A DNA stretch of 42,601 nucleotides from Flammeovirgaceae bacterium UBA6059 (GCA_002435755.1 DIYH01000045.1:10399-52999); one strand, 5' to 3'. Shown: positions 27,452 through 35,427, counted from the stretch's first letter. The notes: generated by a model not told the origin, from the sequence alone. A program made the numbers and translations.

Positions 27452-29101
27452 TTAAAGTGAAAACAGGTAGTTGAATAGATGCTTATCGCTTTCCAGACCC
27501 ATTTTTTTGTAAATCCTATATCTTGATTTACGAACACTGTTGGTAGTGATCATCAGGCATTCGGCCAGGTCGTAGATGTTCAAACCTAGTCTGATCAGGC
27601 AGCAAACCCTCAACTCATTTTTGGTGATTTCAGGATGTTTGTTAGTTAAGTTATGAGAGAAACCGGGATGAATTTCATCAAATTTTAAGCCAAATTCGAT
27701 CCAGAATGCACCATCCAGACCACCTTCTTTGAGTCTGGTCATCAGACCTTCTACTTTGCTGCTTTCATCCGATTTCTTTCGTTTACCTTTAATTAGTTTG
27801 TTCTCCTCTCGTATCTTGTCAATTCTACTTTTTTCTCTCCACAGAAGAAACAATAACACCATAACAGAGGCTATGGAAATGATCAATATCCAAGTATTCC
27901 TCTGTTTTAAACTGACCTCACTATTTTCTAGCTCCACTATTCTCTGCTGATAGCGTGTGGTATCAATGGCGCCTTTTCTTGCAACGAGGGAGTTATTCAA
28001 ATCCACATTGAATAAAGAGTCTTTGAGAAGGGACAGTTTTCTAAGGGTAAACAATGCAGAATCGTAGACGCCTGATCTTTCATAAACCTCGGTCATAGTC
28101 TCTAAAACCATTTTCATATCATCGGGTCGACTGACCTCTTCCAACAATGCCAGTGCCTGATATGCCTGATCAAGCGCCTTATCCCAACTCGCCTTCTCCT
28201 TATATATGTTAGCGTTATTGATATACAATCTCAGTAGTCCTATCCGGTCTTTTAGATCTTCACGTACCAACCTGCTCTTCTCATTATAGTCAAGTGCCTT
28301 ATTATAGTTTCTGGCTTGATACTCTACATGCCCTAAATTTGCGAGTGCTAAACCGATACCATATTTATTCTCTATTTCTTCAAAAATGTGAAGCGCTTCT
28401 TCAAAGTTGTCTCTCGCTATCGTTAGGTTTTGCCTTTTGTTTTCGAGGTTACCCAAACTCGTCAGAATCATTCCCCTGTCCCTTACCCTGTTATTATCAG
28501 TTGCGATCTCCAATGCTTGTCTATATATACTGTATACTTTTTCGTACTCTTCAGTGATCATGTAAGTATTCGCGAGGTTATTGAGTGCATTTATCTGGAG
28601 CGTAACATTTTGTAATTCTTGAGCAATTTCAAATGCCACATATAATACATCTGCGGACTTTTCATACTCGCCTATGAAGTAATATGCATTTCCCCGTCCA
28701 TTATAGGCAATAGCCTGATACTGCTTCAGGTCGTTTTTTATGGCATGGGATTCAAGAGCTTTTGTGAGCTGAATAGATTCCTTATATCTCGAAGTTCTAT
28801 TCAGCGCTATTATTTTGGCGGCTGTGACCGTTGCGTATCTTACAGGGTATAGCTTAAGTTTTGCTTCGGAGAGTAATGTATCAGCGAGGGATTCGAGCTT
28901 AGCAGGGTTTCTGGCACTATAATACCTCAGTATACTTATACCAGCATCAAACCTAACCGAGTCGACATTGGTGGTTTCATAAATTGTCGTTAGACTGTCG
29001 ACTTGTGTTTTTTGGGCTGCAGAATCATTATTAGTAAATAACTGAATGAGGAAGGAAACTAGAATCAGATGTACCCAGTTGGGTTTTCCAAGTAACGTCA
29101 T
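27452..29101 (-). CDS. R2: membrane TPR-HTH regulator (divergent HTH)
   Basis: 549 residues: signal peptide (about 1-29, ending in SAAQ), TPRs (about 60-370, e.g. ILTSLGNLENKRQNLTIARD), coiled coil, membrane helix (NTWILIISIASVMVLLFLLW, about 402-421), a short basic linker (IKGKRKKSDESSK) in place of the usual long second coiled coil, and an HTH at 492-549 (ITKNELRVCCLIRLGLNIYD, then TTNSVRKSRYRIYKK). The usual S/T-N/K-KEI before the HTH turn is replaced by IYDLAE. It is separated from S1 by 376 bp that hold its own array, so it probably has its own promoter. Confidence 0.87.
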   Translation of the reverse strand: MTLLGKPNWVHLILVSFLIQLFTNNDSAAQKTQVDSLTTIYETTNVDSVRFDAGISILRYYSARNPAKLESLADTLLSEAKLKLYPVRYATVTAAKIIALNRTSRYKESIQLTKALESHAIKNDLKQYQAIAYNGRGNAYYFIGEYEKSADVLYVAFEIAQELQNVTLQINALNNLANTYMITEEYEKVYSIYRQALEIATDNNRVRDRGMILTSLGNLENKRQNLTIARDNFEEALHIFEEIENKYGIGLALANLGHVEYQARNYNKALDYNEKSRLVREDLKDRIGLLRLYINNANIYKEKASWDKALDQAYQALALLEEVSRPDDMKMVLETMTEVYERSGVYDSALFTLRKLSLLKDSLFNVDLNNSLVARKGAIDTTRYQQRIVELENSEVSLKQRNTWILIISIASVMVLLFLLWREKSRIDKIREENKLIKGKRKKSDESSKVEGLMTRLKEGGLDGAFWIEFGLKFDEIHPGFSHNLTNKHPEITKNELRVCCLIRLGLNIYDLAECLMITTNSVRKSRYRIYKKMGLESDKHLFNYLFSL

Positions 29102-29210
29102 ACCAAAAACGATTGATCTTTACCTGATACTCTTTGGTAATTATCTATAAAGCACCCTTTGTTAAAACACTAAAGTGGATTATTTGATCACAAGTTAGCT
29201 TCTATTGTTA

Positions 29211-29248
29211 AGACATAACTAAGACAGCTTTGAGACAAGTTTCGGACA
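29211..29248 (+). promoter_or_regulatory. Perfect 4 x 11-bp RGACA array before R2
   Basis: AGACA 29211, AGACA 29222, AGACA 29233 and GGACA 29244 are exactly 11 bp apart, 110-147 bp before the R2 ATG. A further AGACA is at 29271. This is the only recognisable signal, apart from the hairpin next to S1, in the 376-bp S1-R2 gap. Its flavour (TTAAGACA, CTAAGACA) is shared with the array after R2. Confidence 0.65.
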
Positions 29249-29457
29249 GCTTGATAGAGCCTGGGAGGTAAGACATTTTTTGTACATGCTTCATGTTTAT
29301 GCTTCTAGCTCTATGTTTTGATCACATATTATCTGGTGATCTCTGTATCTGAGCATACCCGAGCAAGACGTGATGCAATCAAAACCACTAGTAATGCCAA
29401 CAGTGAACAAACTGGAATACCTTAGTCTACCAAACCAAGCGGTGAAGCTGAGAATTG

Positions 29458-29477
29458 AGTTCTTTTCTACAAGAACT
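29458..29477 (-). terminator. Hairpin directly after S1
   Basis: AGTTCTT and AAGAACT pair as a 7-bp stem around a 6-base loop, abutting the S1 stop. No T run follows, so it is a weak terminator candidate. The position and the long gap to R2 favour transcript ending or processing here. Confidence 0.35.
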
Positions 29478-29738
29478 TTAAGAGAAAAAGGCCTGCTTTG
29501 GATTGATCCTTAACTTCTTCCGTAACCTATGCTTCGCCTTCTTGACGCTATCAGGTGTAATGTTCAGAATTCTGGAAATCTCTTTTGTTGAGAGATTGGC
29601 CTTCAGATAGATGCAAAGTCTTAGGTCATAGGGCGTAAGGTTTGGATAACATCTTTTCATTCGTACCTGGAAGTCTTTATTGTCTTGTTCCAATTCCAGG
29701 ATCAGGTGGTTAACCAAACTCATTTCTGCTATGGTCAT
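29478..29738 (-). CDS. S1: solo HTH protein
   Basis: 86 residues from ATG (MTIAEMSLVNHLILELEQDN), chosen because it matches the family start and lies 7 bp after the T1 stop; a longer frame overlaps T1. HTH: YPNLTPYDLRLCIYLKANLS, then ITPDSVKKAKHRLRKK. Confidence 0.85.
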   Translation of the reverse strand: MTIAEMSLVNHLILELEQDNKDFQVRMKRCYPNLTPYDLRLCIYLKANLSTKEISRILNITPDSVKKAKHRLRKKLRINPKQAFFS

Positions 29739-29745
29739 AATCACC

Positions 29746-31395
29746 TTAGTTGAATGGCACCTGTCTTGACTTACCAGAATTGGGCTGCTGGTAGTCATTG
29801 CGATCTACGGCGTTGACCTGACCATCGAGATTAAAATCTGCTGAAGAACCCGTATAGTTGAATGCTCCACCATTTTGTACACGCCAGTTGGTAAGGTCAG
29901 TGGAGTTCACCTGACCGTCACTGTTCTGGTCTCCTGCTACCATACCAAACTTACTTCCGGCAAGTGAGGATAAGGCGGACATACCTTGGTAAGTGTTAGA
30001 AGAGCTGGTGGTAAAGTCAATAGTATAGGCAGACCCACTCTCGGAAATGGCGTTAGCTGACATGATCGGTAGGTGATTGCGATGGTAGATCACTACGAAG
30101 AATTCTGCACCACTATTTCCCGATAGGAAAACGCTCAGATCATCTGTACCATTGGTCGCTTTGATACGGCCATCGCTCATCAGAAAGCCTGCAGCCGAAC
30201 CCACCTTTGCTCCATTATTCGCGGTAGCGGCTGAAGCGGCTTCCCTAAGCTCAACCAGTACCCAGTCCACAGCTCCAGACGGAATGCCGGAAGCACTACC
30301 TCCACTGTGCCCATTGAAGCTGTAAGGCTGGCTTAGTGGAATACTGGAAGTAATGGTCGTATTGAGATTGGTACCGTTATAAGCTCCTTCGAGAAATACC
30401 GTGGCTGCAACGGTTGCTGAAGTCGGAGCTGTAACTAGAGCAGGCCCATCAAATTTTTGGATACGATGGTTCCCCCTATCGATTACCCAAAGATCTCCAG
30501 CAGGGTCAAATGCCAAGGCAACAGCGCCCGAAGTAGCATTGAACTGAGCATCACCTGTACCAGAAGTACCGAAAGTAGAACTATTGGCAAATACACCATT
30601 GATGTCCGTCCAAATCGAGATACGCGCATTGTTTCTATCAGCAATGAGAATAGTACCATCAGGTGCAACGGTTATACCGTTAGGCTGGTTAAAATTACTA
30701 GCTCCAGAACCCGAAGAACCAAATTTTCCCATAAAAACCCCTTTGTTTGTGAACTTTTGGACTCTGGCATTTCCTCTGTCGACCACAACCACATTACCTG
30801 CGTCATCAAAATCCAAATCGACGGGACCATTGTTCGATGCGAACTCTCCATCACCGCTACCAGCCGTTCCGCCAAATTGAAATAAAAAAGTGCCACTCAG
30901 ATTGAAAGCTTGGACTCTTTCATTTAATCTATCGGCTATATAAATAGTATCTCCAGAGTTTATTGCAATACCTGTTGGCTGGTTTAACTGCCCCGTACCA
31001 CTTCCATTTACACCAAATTTGAACTCGAAGGCTCCTGAATTACTAAACCTCTGAATTCTATGGTTGCCCCTGTCTACCACCCAAATATCTCCATTGCTAT
31101 CAATAGCGATATCCACGGCCCCATTGTTAGCGGCAAATTGGCCGTCCCCACTACCTGAACTGCCCCATTGTGTCACAAAAGATCCAGAAACATCAAACTT
31201 TTGAACTCTTTCATTATTCCTGTCAGCGATGTAAATATTACCTTCAGTATCTATAGCAATTCCATTAGGTTGTTCAAATTCGCCGTTGGAGGATGAGCTC
31301 ACGGTGGTGGTTCCAATTTGAGTGATGTAAGTATACTGTCCATAGCTGTAACATATGCTTTGCAAGAGCAAGTAGATTAGAAGATAGAGCTTCAT
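29746..31395 (-). CDS. T1: secreted NHL-propeller dockerin-like protein
   Basis: 549 residues from the ATG at MKLYLLIYLLLQSICYSYGQ, which is the signal peptide; the frame extends upstream without support. Residues 35-320 form six NHL-type repeats (QPNGIAIDTEGNIYIADRNN, VDIAIDSNGDIWVVDRGNHR), a six-bladed propeller. Residues 326-549 are the T module (VFLEGAYNGTNLNTTI, VDWVLVELREAASAATANN, IYHRNHLPIMSANAI) with loops DQNSDGQVNSTD and DFNLDGQVNAVD, ending SRQVPFN. No T9SS sorting domain. It follows R1 and its CGGAC-type array. NHL propellers usually bind proteins, glycans or nucleic acid; the target here is unknown. Confidence 0.87.
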   Translation of the reverse strand: MKLYLLIYLLLQSICYSYGQYTYITQIGTTTVSSSSNGEFEQPNGIAIDTEGNIYIADRNNERVQKFDVSGSFVTQWGSSGSGDGQFAANNGAVDIAIDSNGDIWVVDRGNHRIQRFSNSGAFEFKFGVNGSGTGQLNQPTGIAINSGDTIYIADRLNERVQAFNLSGTFLFQFGGTAGSGDGEFASNNGPVDLDFDDAGNVVVVDRGNARVQKFTNKGVFMGKFGSSGSGASNFNQPNGITVAPDGTILIADRNNARISIWTDINGVFANSSTFGTSGTGDAQFNATSGAVALAFDPAGDLWVIDRGNHRIQKFDGPALVTAPTSATVAATVFLEGAYNGTNLNTTITSSIPLSQPYSFNGHSGGSASGIPSGAVDWVLVELREAASAATANNGAKVGSAAGFLMSDGRIKATNGTDDLSVFLSGNSGAEFFVVIYHRNHLPIMSANAISESGSAYTIDFTTSSSNTYQGMSALSSLAGSKFGMVAGDQNSDGQVNSTDLTNWRVQNGGAFNYTGSSADFNLDGQVNAVDRNDYQQPNSGKSRQVPFN

Positions 31396-31459
31396 TCGTC
31401 CTTGTGTTTTAATACAACTAAAGTTCTTGGAATCAGATTCTCTCCCGGAATAAATCAAC

Positions 31460-31496
31460 GGACTACTAGCCGACATAATCGGATAATCTCAGGACT
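31460..31496 (+). promoter_or_regulatory. Phased CGGAC-type array before T1
   Basis: GGACT 31460, CGACA 31471, GGATA 31481 and GGACT 31492 (steps 11, 10, 11) lie between the R1 stop and T1. A C precedes the GG in two of them (ACGGAC, TCGGAT), as in the R1 upstream copies. The last copy overlaps the R1 stop. Confidence 0.55.
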
Positions 31497-33240
31497 AAGC
31501 TTCCTGGATGAACTGATCTAGCTGTGACTGACTCTCAAAGCCAAGTTTCTGCCGTAACCTGTATTTGGCTTTAACCACACTATCAGATGAGATGTTGAGG
31601 ATATGTCCGATCTCCTTATTGGAGAGTGCTACCCGCATAAGCGAAGCAAGTCGCTGATCATGAGGAGTGATCTCAGGTGAGTTAGCAAGCAGCATATTGA
31701 AAAATCCGGGATAAGCTTTTTCAAATTCGATCTTGAAGTTCAACCAATCATGCTCATTTTCCAGGTTGGGTGTCTTGTGCTGACTGATGAATGATGCAGA
31801 TTGCTTTGCAGATAGTTGCTCCTGCTCAATTTGCTGTTGGAGCTGCTCAAGCAACTCGTTTTTATGGATCAATTGGTTGGTGAAATTAGCAATTTGCTCT
31901 TGTTTCAGGATGATCTCCTTTTGGGCCAGTTCGGTTTCTTTTTCCAGAAGGGCCCGGTCCCTGTCCGCCTTGACCAGTGTATATCTATAGCGCAACTGCT
32001 GTATGTAGTAGGCCACAGAGCCCGCGATCAGGATGATGATCAATCCGCTCAGCAGTGCGTTTCGCTGGTAGGTAGTCAACTCATTTTCCTTTTCGATCAC
32101 TGTTTGTCTTGCAAGTAGTTTTTCCGTTTCATATTCCTTCTCAAGTAACAATATCTCATCTTGCTTCGCTTCATTCATTACCGAATCCGCCAGTACTCTT
32201 CCTTGAGACAGATAGTAATACGCCGAATCAAACTGTCTCAGTTTTTCGAAGGACGCTGACATTTCCAATAGCAAATCTCTCTTGGCAATGATAGACTTGG
32301 CTTTATCTGCATAAACCAATCCCAGTCTGTAGTTTCTAATTGCCTCTTCATGGCGTCCTAAATCAAAATTGAGATAGCCGAGGTTATAATAGCTTTCTGA
32401 AATGTTGTGAGGACTGCTCAGCTCTAGACGTACGTCCAGCGCTGACTGAAATCCATCTACGGCCCCATTTGTGTCACCACTCAAATAATCGACGATCGCT
32501 AGGTTGTTGTACCCATGTGCTATACCTCTTTTGTCATCAAGCTCCTGGTGTATTTCCAAACTGAGGAGATAATAATGCCTAGAGGAATCCAACTGTTGTT
32601 TATTAGAATAATAGTTACCCAGGGCATTGTACAGGCGTGCTAACCTGTATGAAGGCAATATGTCGACATAGCTATAGGCCTGCATGTAGTACTCAAAGGC
32701 CCTGTCCAAATCTCCCATGTAGGAATAGAGACGTCCAAAGTTGCAAAGTACGGTCCCAATTTTGGTCTGATCACCCAACCTTTCTGATAAGGTAAGTGCC
32801 GCCTGGTACCTGTCTAGTGCCATTTCATACTTGCCTTGAAAGTGATAGGACACCCCTAGAGCATAGATGACCCTCGACAACAATTCGTCCGCATTGCTCA
32901 ACTTCTCGACTTCTGTTTGAACACCGGTCAGTACCAATATTGAAGAATCGACCTCACCGGTACGATAGAGCACCAGTCCCTGCATATAGCGGGATACTAA
33001 AACACCCAAGTCATAATCAGACCGTTTAGACAAGCGCTCCAAGGTATCTGATAAGACCAAAATAGAGTCATTGGGCTCCAAAGGATGATCCGATAATTCG
33101 AAAAGCCATTCTATCTGCTCATTGAGCTCGTCAATTGGTTGGGCTGTCGCACGTGAAGCACCCATCAAGACTATGCTTGTCGCGAGAGAAAGCATCGACG
33201 CGATGACATTGATGTGAGTAGGGGTACAAAAGGGGTACAT
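31495..33240 (-). CDS. R1: membrane TPR-HTH regulator
   Basis: 581 residues: signal peptide (about 1-34, ending RATAQ), TPRs (about 60-360, e.g. GTVLCNFGRLYSYMGDLDRA), coiled coil, membrane helix (NALLSGLIIILIAGSVAYYI), a long coiled coil (QEQIANFTNQLIHKNELLEQ) and an HTH at 524-581 (ITPHDQRLASLMRVALSNKE, then SSDSVVKAKYRLRQK). The first regulator of the run. It lies 272 bp downstream of C1 with its own two-part array, so it is probably separately transcribed. The array after its stop faces T1. Confidence 0.88.
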   Translation of the reverse strand: MYPFCTPTHINVIASMLSLATSIVLMGASRATAQPIDELNEQIEWLFELSDHPLEPNDSILVLSDTLERLSKRSDYDLGVLVSRYMQGLVLYRTGEVDSSILVLTGVQTEVEKLSNADELLSRVIYALGVSYHFQGKYEMALDRYQAALTLSERLGDQTKIGTVLCNFGRLYSYMGDLDRAFEYYMQAYSYVDILPSYRLARLYNALGNYYSNKQQLDSSRHYYLLSLEIHQELDDKRGIAHGYNNLAIVDYLSGDTNGAVDGFQSALDVRLELSSPHNISESYYNLGYLNFDLGRHEEAIRNYRLGLVYADKAKSIIAKRDLLLEMSASFEKLRQFDSAYYYLSQGRVLADSVMNEAKQDEILLLEKEYETEKLLARQTVIEKENELTTYQRNALLSGLIIILIAGSVAYYIQQLRYRYTLVKADRDRALLEKETELAQKEIILKQEQIANFTNQLIHKNELLEQLQQQIEQEQLSAKQSASFISQHKTPNLENEHDWLNFKIEFEKAYPGFFNMLLANSPEITPHDQRLASLMRVALSNKEIGHILNISSDSVVKAKYRLRQKLGFESQSQLDQFIQEA

Positions 33241-33317
33241 GCAATAAATACTTTTAGCTTAGGTTATCGGCTAATCAACCAATGGCTTTAAGAGATGTAA
33301 ACAATCTACGAACTAAC

Positions 33318-33427
33318 GGACTTAAACCGGACGATTTAGTAGTCTCAATCTAAGATCGACTGACTAAGAGGAAATCCAAAAACGCATGAGGGACAAATAC
33401 CGGACAGAAGATCATCGATACCGGACA
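33318..33427 (+). promoter_or_regulatory. R1 upstream arrays (CGGACN, spacing 11; 11-21)
   Basis: GGACT 33318 and GGACG 33329 (11 bp apart), then GGACA 33391, 33402 and 33423 (steps 11 and 21). Four of the five are preceded by C. They lie 78-187 bp before the R1 ATG in the C1-R1 gap. The remainder of this 272-bp gap shows nothing else I can name. Confidence 0.6.
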
Positions 33428-33512
33428 AACCAACTTCTTGACCGATTCCAGATAGAGGTTTCCTAGGATTCATTTGGGTAACCAACTGACCAACGGCGCA
33501 TTCGAGTATCAC

Positions 33513-34631
33513 CTACCTGATCATTGCTGATGTCGTTGGTGAACTGACCAACCTGCGACGCACAGACATATCACGGCCTTCTATCAATAAAAAGCACAAC
33601 CCTAATGTAAACAGCGGTCGAATGAATTGCGTCAGATTTCCATTGCTATCTGCTACCACGGTCCCGTTGAGCAAGTCCTCTCCTGCAATACTCACCAGTC
33701 TGTACTCTAATTGCTGATAAGGCTGAAGGCCACTTATTCGGAATTGAACATCCCTCTCAAAGGGATTTGGAAAGACCTTCACCTCCGGATGGTCAAACAA
33801 CAGGGCCACATACACTATGTCAGAATACTCGAATGCACCGTCATAGTCAACTTGTCTAAGACGGTAGTACCGGCTCCCCTCCACAGGCTCATCATACCAA
33901 TAGTATACCTGATATTTGGTGGTGGTACCGAAACCAGACACAGAGTCCAGCACATGCCATACAACTCCATCATCAGAGCGCTGTATTTCGAAAAAGTAGT
34001 TGTTTGTCTCAGAAATAGTAGCCCAGTCCAACAAAACGGTGCGCTCCTCGGGATATGCACGGAAGTATGCCAAGTCCACGGGAAGAGCAGTGCTTGTGAC
34101 AGACATATCGTTGTTTTCAAGTAAGCCACTCGTCAGAAGGCTACTATTGTCTTCGGCATAAGCTATCGTTTGCGTGGTGGTTGATTCAAGCCATTGAAAA
34201 CCGGCCGTACCTACATCATCAGGAAGGGTAAACGCGAGTGTAGCGACATCTGTCCAAGTAGCTCCCATGGTTACAGAAGTACCGCTATTGCTGCTCTGCA
34301 ATTCAAAATTGATCGATGCAGTATTCGAGGTAGGTTGTGTAACGCTCATAACTCCATAGCTGGCATTGGTACCAGCATCAAAATTAGCTGCGCTGATCAA
34401 TGAAGGTGAATTGACCTCTGCATCGTTGTAACTAAAAACGAAATTGGATGAGCCTAAAGCACCCGCAGAGCTGAAAGAGACTTGCACTTTCAGCACGAGC
34501 GTTGACATATCGCTCGACATCTTGACAAACCTCAAGTTGTAACTCTGGCCATATATAGCGGTCGAGCCCAGCAAAAGCAGGGAAACCAAAAAGCTAAATA
34601 CTCGAGAAAGTCTACAGCTGCCATTGCACAT
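33513..34631 (-). CDS. C1: T9SS-sorted surface protein with cohesin-like domain
   Basis: 372 residues with signal peptide ending in STAIYGQ (about residue 29). Paralogue of C2: cohesin-like beta domain (SYNLRFVKMSSDMSTLVLKV, GSSNFVFSYNDAEVNSPSLI, VATLAFTL), fibronectin-III-like domain (LPVDLAYFRA, LDWATISETNNYFFEIQRS) and a type A sorting domain (about 281-372: EVKVFPNPFERDVQFRISGL). The sorting domain end is atypical: GTYLLQI is replaced by GLCFLLIEG and a tail of about nine residues follows RRRLV, so sorting may be impaired. It stands at the head of the cassette run, divergent from the YciI-like gene. The cohesin resemblance is judged by eye. Confidence 0.75.
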   Translation of the reverse strand: MCNGSCRLSRVFSFLVSLLLLGSTAIYGQSYNLRFVKMSSDMSTLVLKVQVSFSSAGALGSSNFVFSYNDAEVNSPSLISAANFDAGTNASYGVMSVTQPTSNTASINFELQSSNSGTSVTMGATWTDVATLAFTLPDDVGTAGFQWLESTTTQTIAYAEDNSSLLTSGLLENNDMSVTSTALPVDLAYFRAYPEERTVLLDWATISETNNYFFEIQRSDDGVVWHVLDSVSGFGTTTKYQVYYWYDEPVEGSRYYRLRQVDYDGAFEYSDIVYVALLFDHPEVKVFPNPFERDVQFRISGLQPYQQLEYRLVSIAGEDLLNGTVVADSNGNLTQFIRPLFTLGLCFLLIEGRDMSVRRRLVSSPTTSAMIR

Positions 34632-34683
34632 AACTTATCGAACAAATTCAGGCAAATCAGCAACAAGTAGAAATTTGGCATGG

Positions 34684-34732
34684 GGACATATGGGGGACAT
34701 CAACAAATACTCTACTAGAAAATTCAAAGACA
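34684..34732 (+). promoter_or_regulatory. GGGGACA array before C1
   Basis: GGACA 34684, GGACA 34695 and AGACA 34728 (steps 11 and 33, i.e. 3 x 11) lie 53-101 bp before the C1 ATG, in the 226-bp divergent gap shared with the YciI-like gene. It could serve C1 alone or both genes. Confidence 0.6.
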
Positions 34733-34857
34733 TCCGGGCAGTAAGTTTGACCTTGAAGAAGCTATGGTTGGTGTTATAGATCAAATCCACCTTCTCACTG
34801 CATAACAATTGGTAATCAACTCAAAAAAATTTAGGTTGACAACTAAACCCTTAGGTA

Positions 34858-35352
34858 ATGAAACACTCTTTGGCCTTTATAGCTATATTGATTGCGCTAG
34901 TAGCATGTCAACCTAGTCAACTCTCTTTAAATGAAAATCCTGCATCTGTATCAAAGGAAGCCACGTCCGGATATGACTCTCTCCTTGCGGCTGAAGTTGG
35001 GGCTGACCCTTATGGCATGCGCCAATACGTGATAGCTTTCCTAAAAAAGGGGCCAAATCGAGATTTGGACTCGCTGGAAGGAGCTCAACTCCAGCGCGCC
35101 CACCTTGACAATATCAAACGCATGGCCGAAGAAAACAAACTCGTACTTGCGGGACCTTTCATGGACGATGGAAACATCCGCGGCATTTATGTATTTGCGG
35201 TAGCCAGTGTAGAAGAAGCTGAAGCACTGACCTCAACCGATCCTGCCATACAGGCTGGTAGCCTGGTCATGGAACTAAAACCATGGTACGGCAGTGCGGC
35301 CATGATGAAACTCAACGAGATCTATCCACGCATCACAAGAGAAGACATCTAG
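34858..35352 (+). CDS. YciI-like lipoprotein
   Basis: 164 residues. The N-terminus is a lipoprotein signal with the lipobox LVAC (Cys17). Residues about 55-150 form a YCII-related domain (YVIAFLKKGPNR, RAHLDNIKRMAEENKLVLAG, GIYVFAVASVEEAEAL, LVMELKPWYGS), a small ferredoxin-like fold often with a conserved His. Here it would sit in the periplasm or on a membrane leaflet. No enzymatic role can be assigned. Transcribed away from the cassettes; 75 bp and a promoter separate it from tamB. Confidence 0.85.
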   Translation: MKHSLAFIAILIALVACQPSQLSLNENPASVSKEATSGYDSLLAAEVGADPYGMRQYVIAFLKKGPNRDLDSLEGAQLQRAHLDNIKRMAEENKLVLAGPFMDDGNIRGIYVFAVASVEEAEALTSTDPAIQAGSLVMELKPWYGSAAMMKLNEIYPRITREDI

Positions 35353-35390
35353 TCTAGAACTGATTGTTGATATTAGCCCATTTAGCTCAC

Positions 35391-35420
35391 TTGGTTCTCA
35401 CTAGGCCTTCTGTACTTTTG
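35391..35420 (+). promoter_or_regulatory. Bacteroidetes-type promoter of tamB
   Basis: TTG at 35391-35393, 19 bp, then TACTTTTG at 35413-35420. This fits the Bacteroidetes vegetative consensus TTG-N19-21-TAnnTTTG. Transcription would begin a few bases before the GTG start of tamB, giving a leader of almost no length. Confidence 0.65.
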
Positions 35421-35427
35421 CGGCTTA

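Noticed and set aside
10162..29738. S proteins as antitoxins of toxin-antitoxin pairs
   Set aside because: The partner T proteins have signal peptides and surface-type domains, and S proteins match the R DNA-binding end rather than known antitoxins.
1658..31395. T9SS sorting domain on the T proteins
   Set aside because: The ends lack the type A pattern (PNP, LxxxxG, GxYxxxI, basic tail); they end in dockerin-like loops and QVPxN.
8364..33240. R proteins as two-component hybrid kinases or response regulators
   Set aside because: No DHp/HATPase motifs or receiver domains are visible. The cytoplasmic part is coiled coil plus HTH only.
388..34631. Locus as a mobile element or prophage
   Set aside because: No integrase, transposase, phage structural gene or flanking att-like repeat was seen; the 195-bp repeat is part of a gene end.
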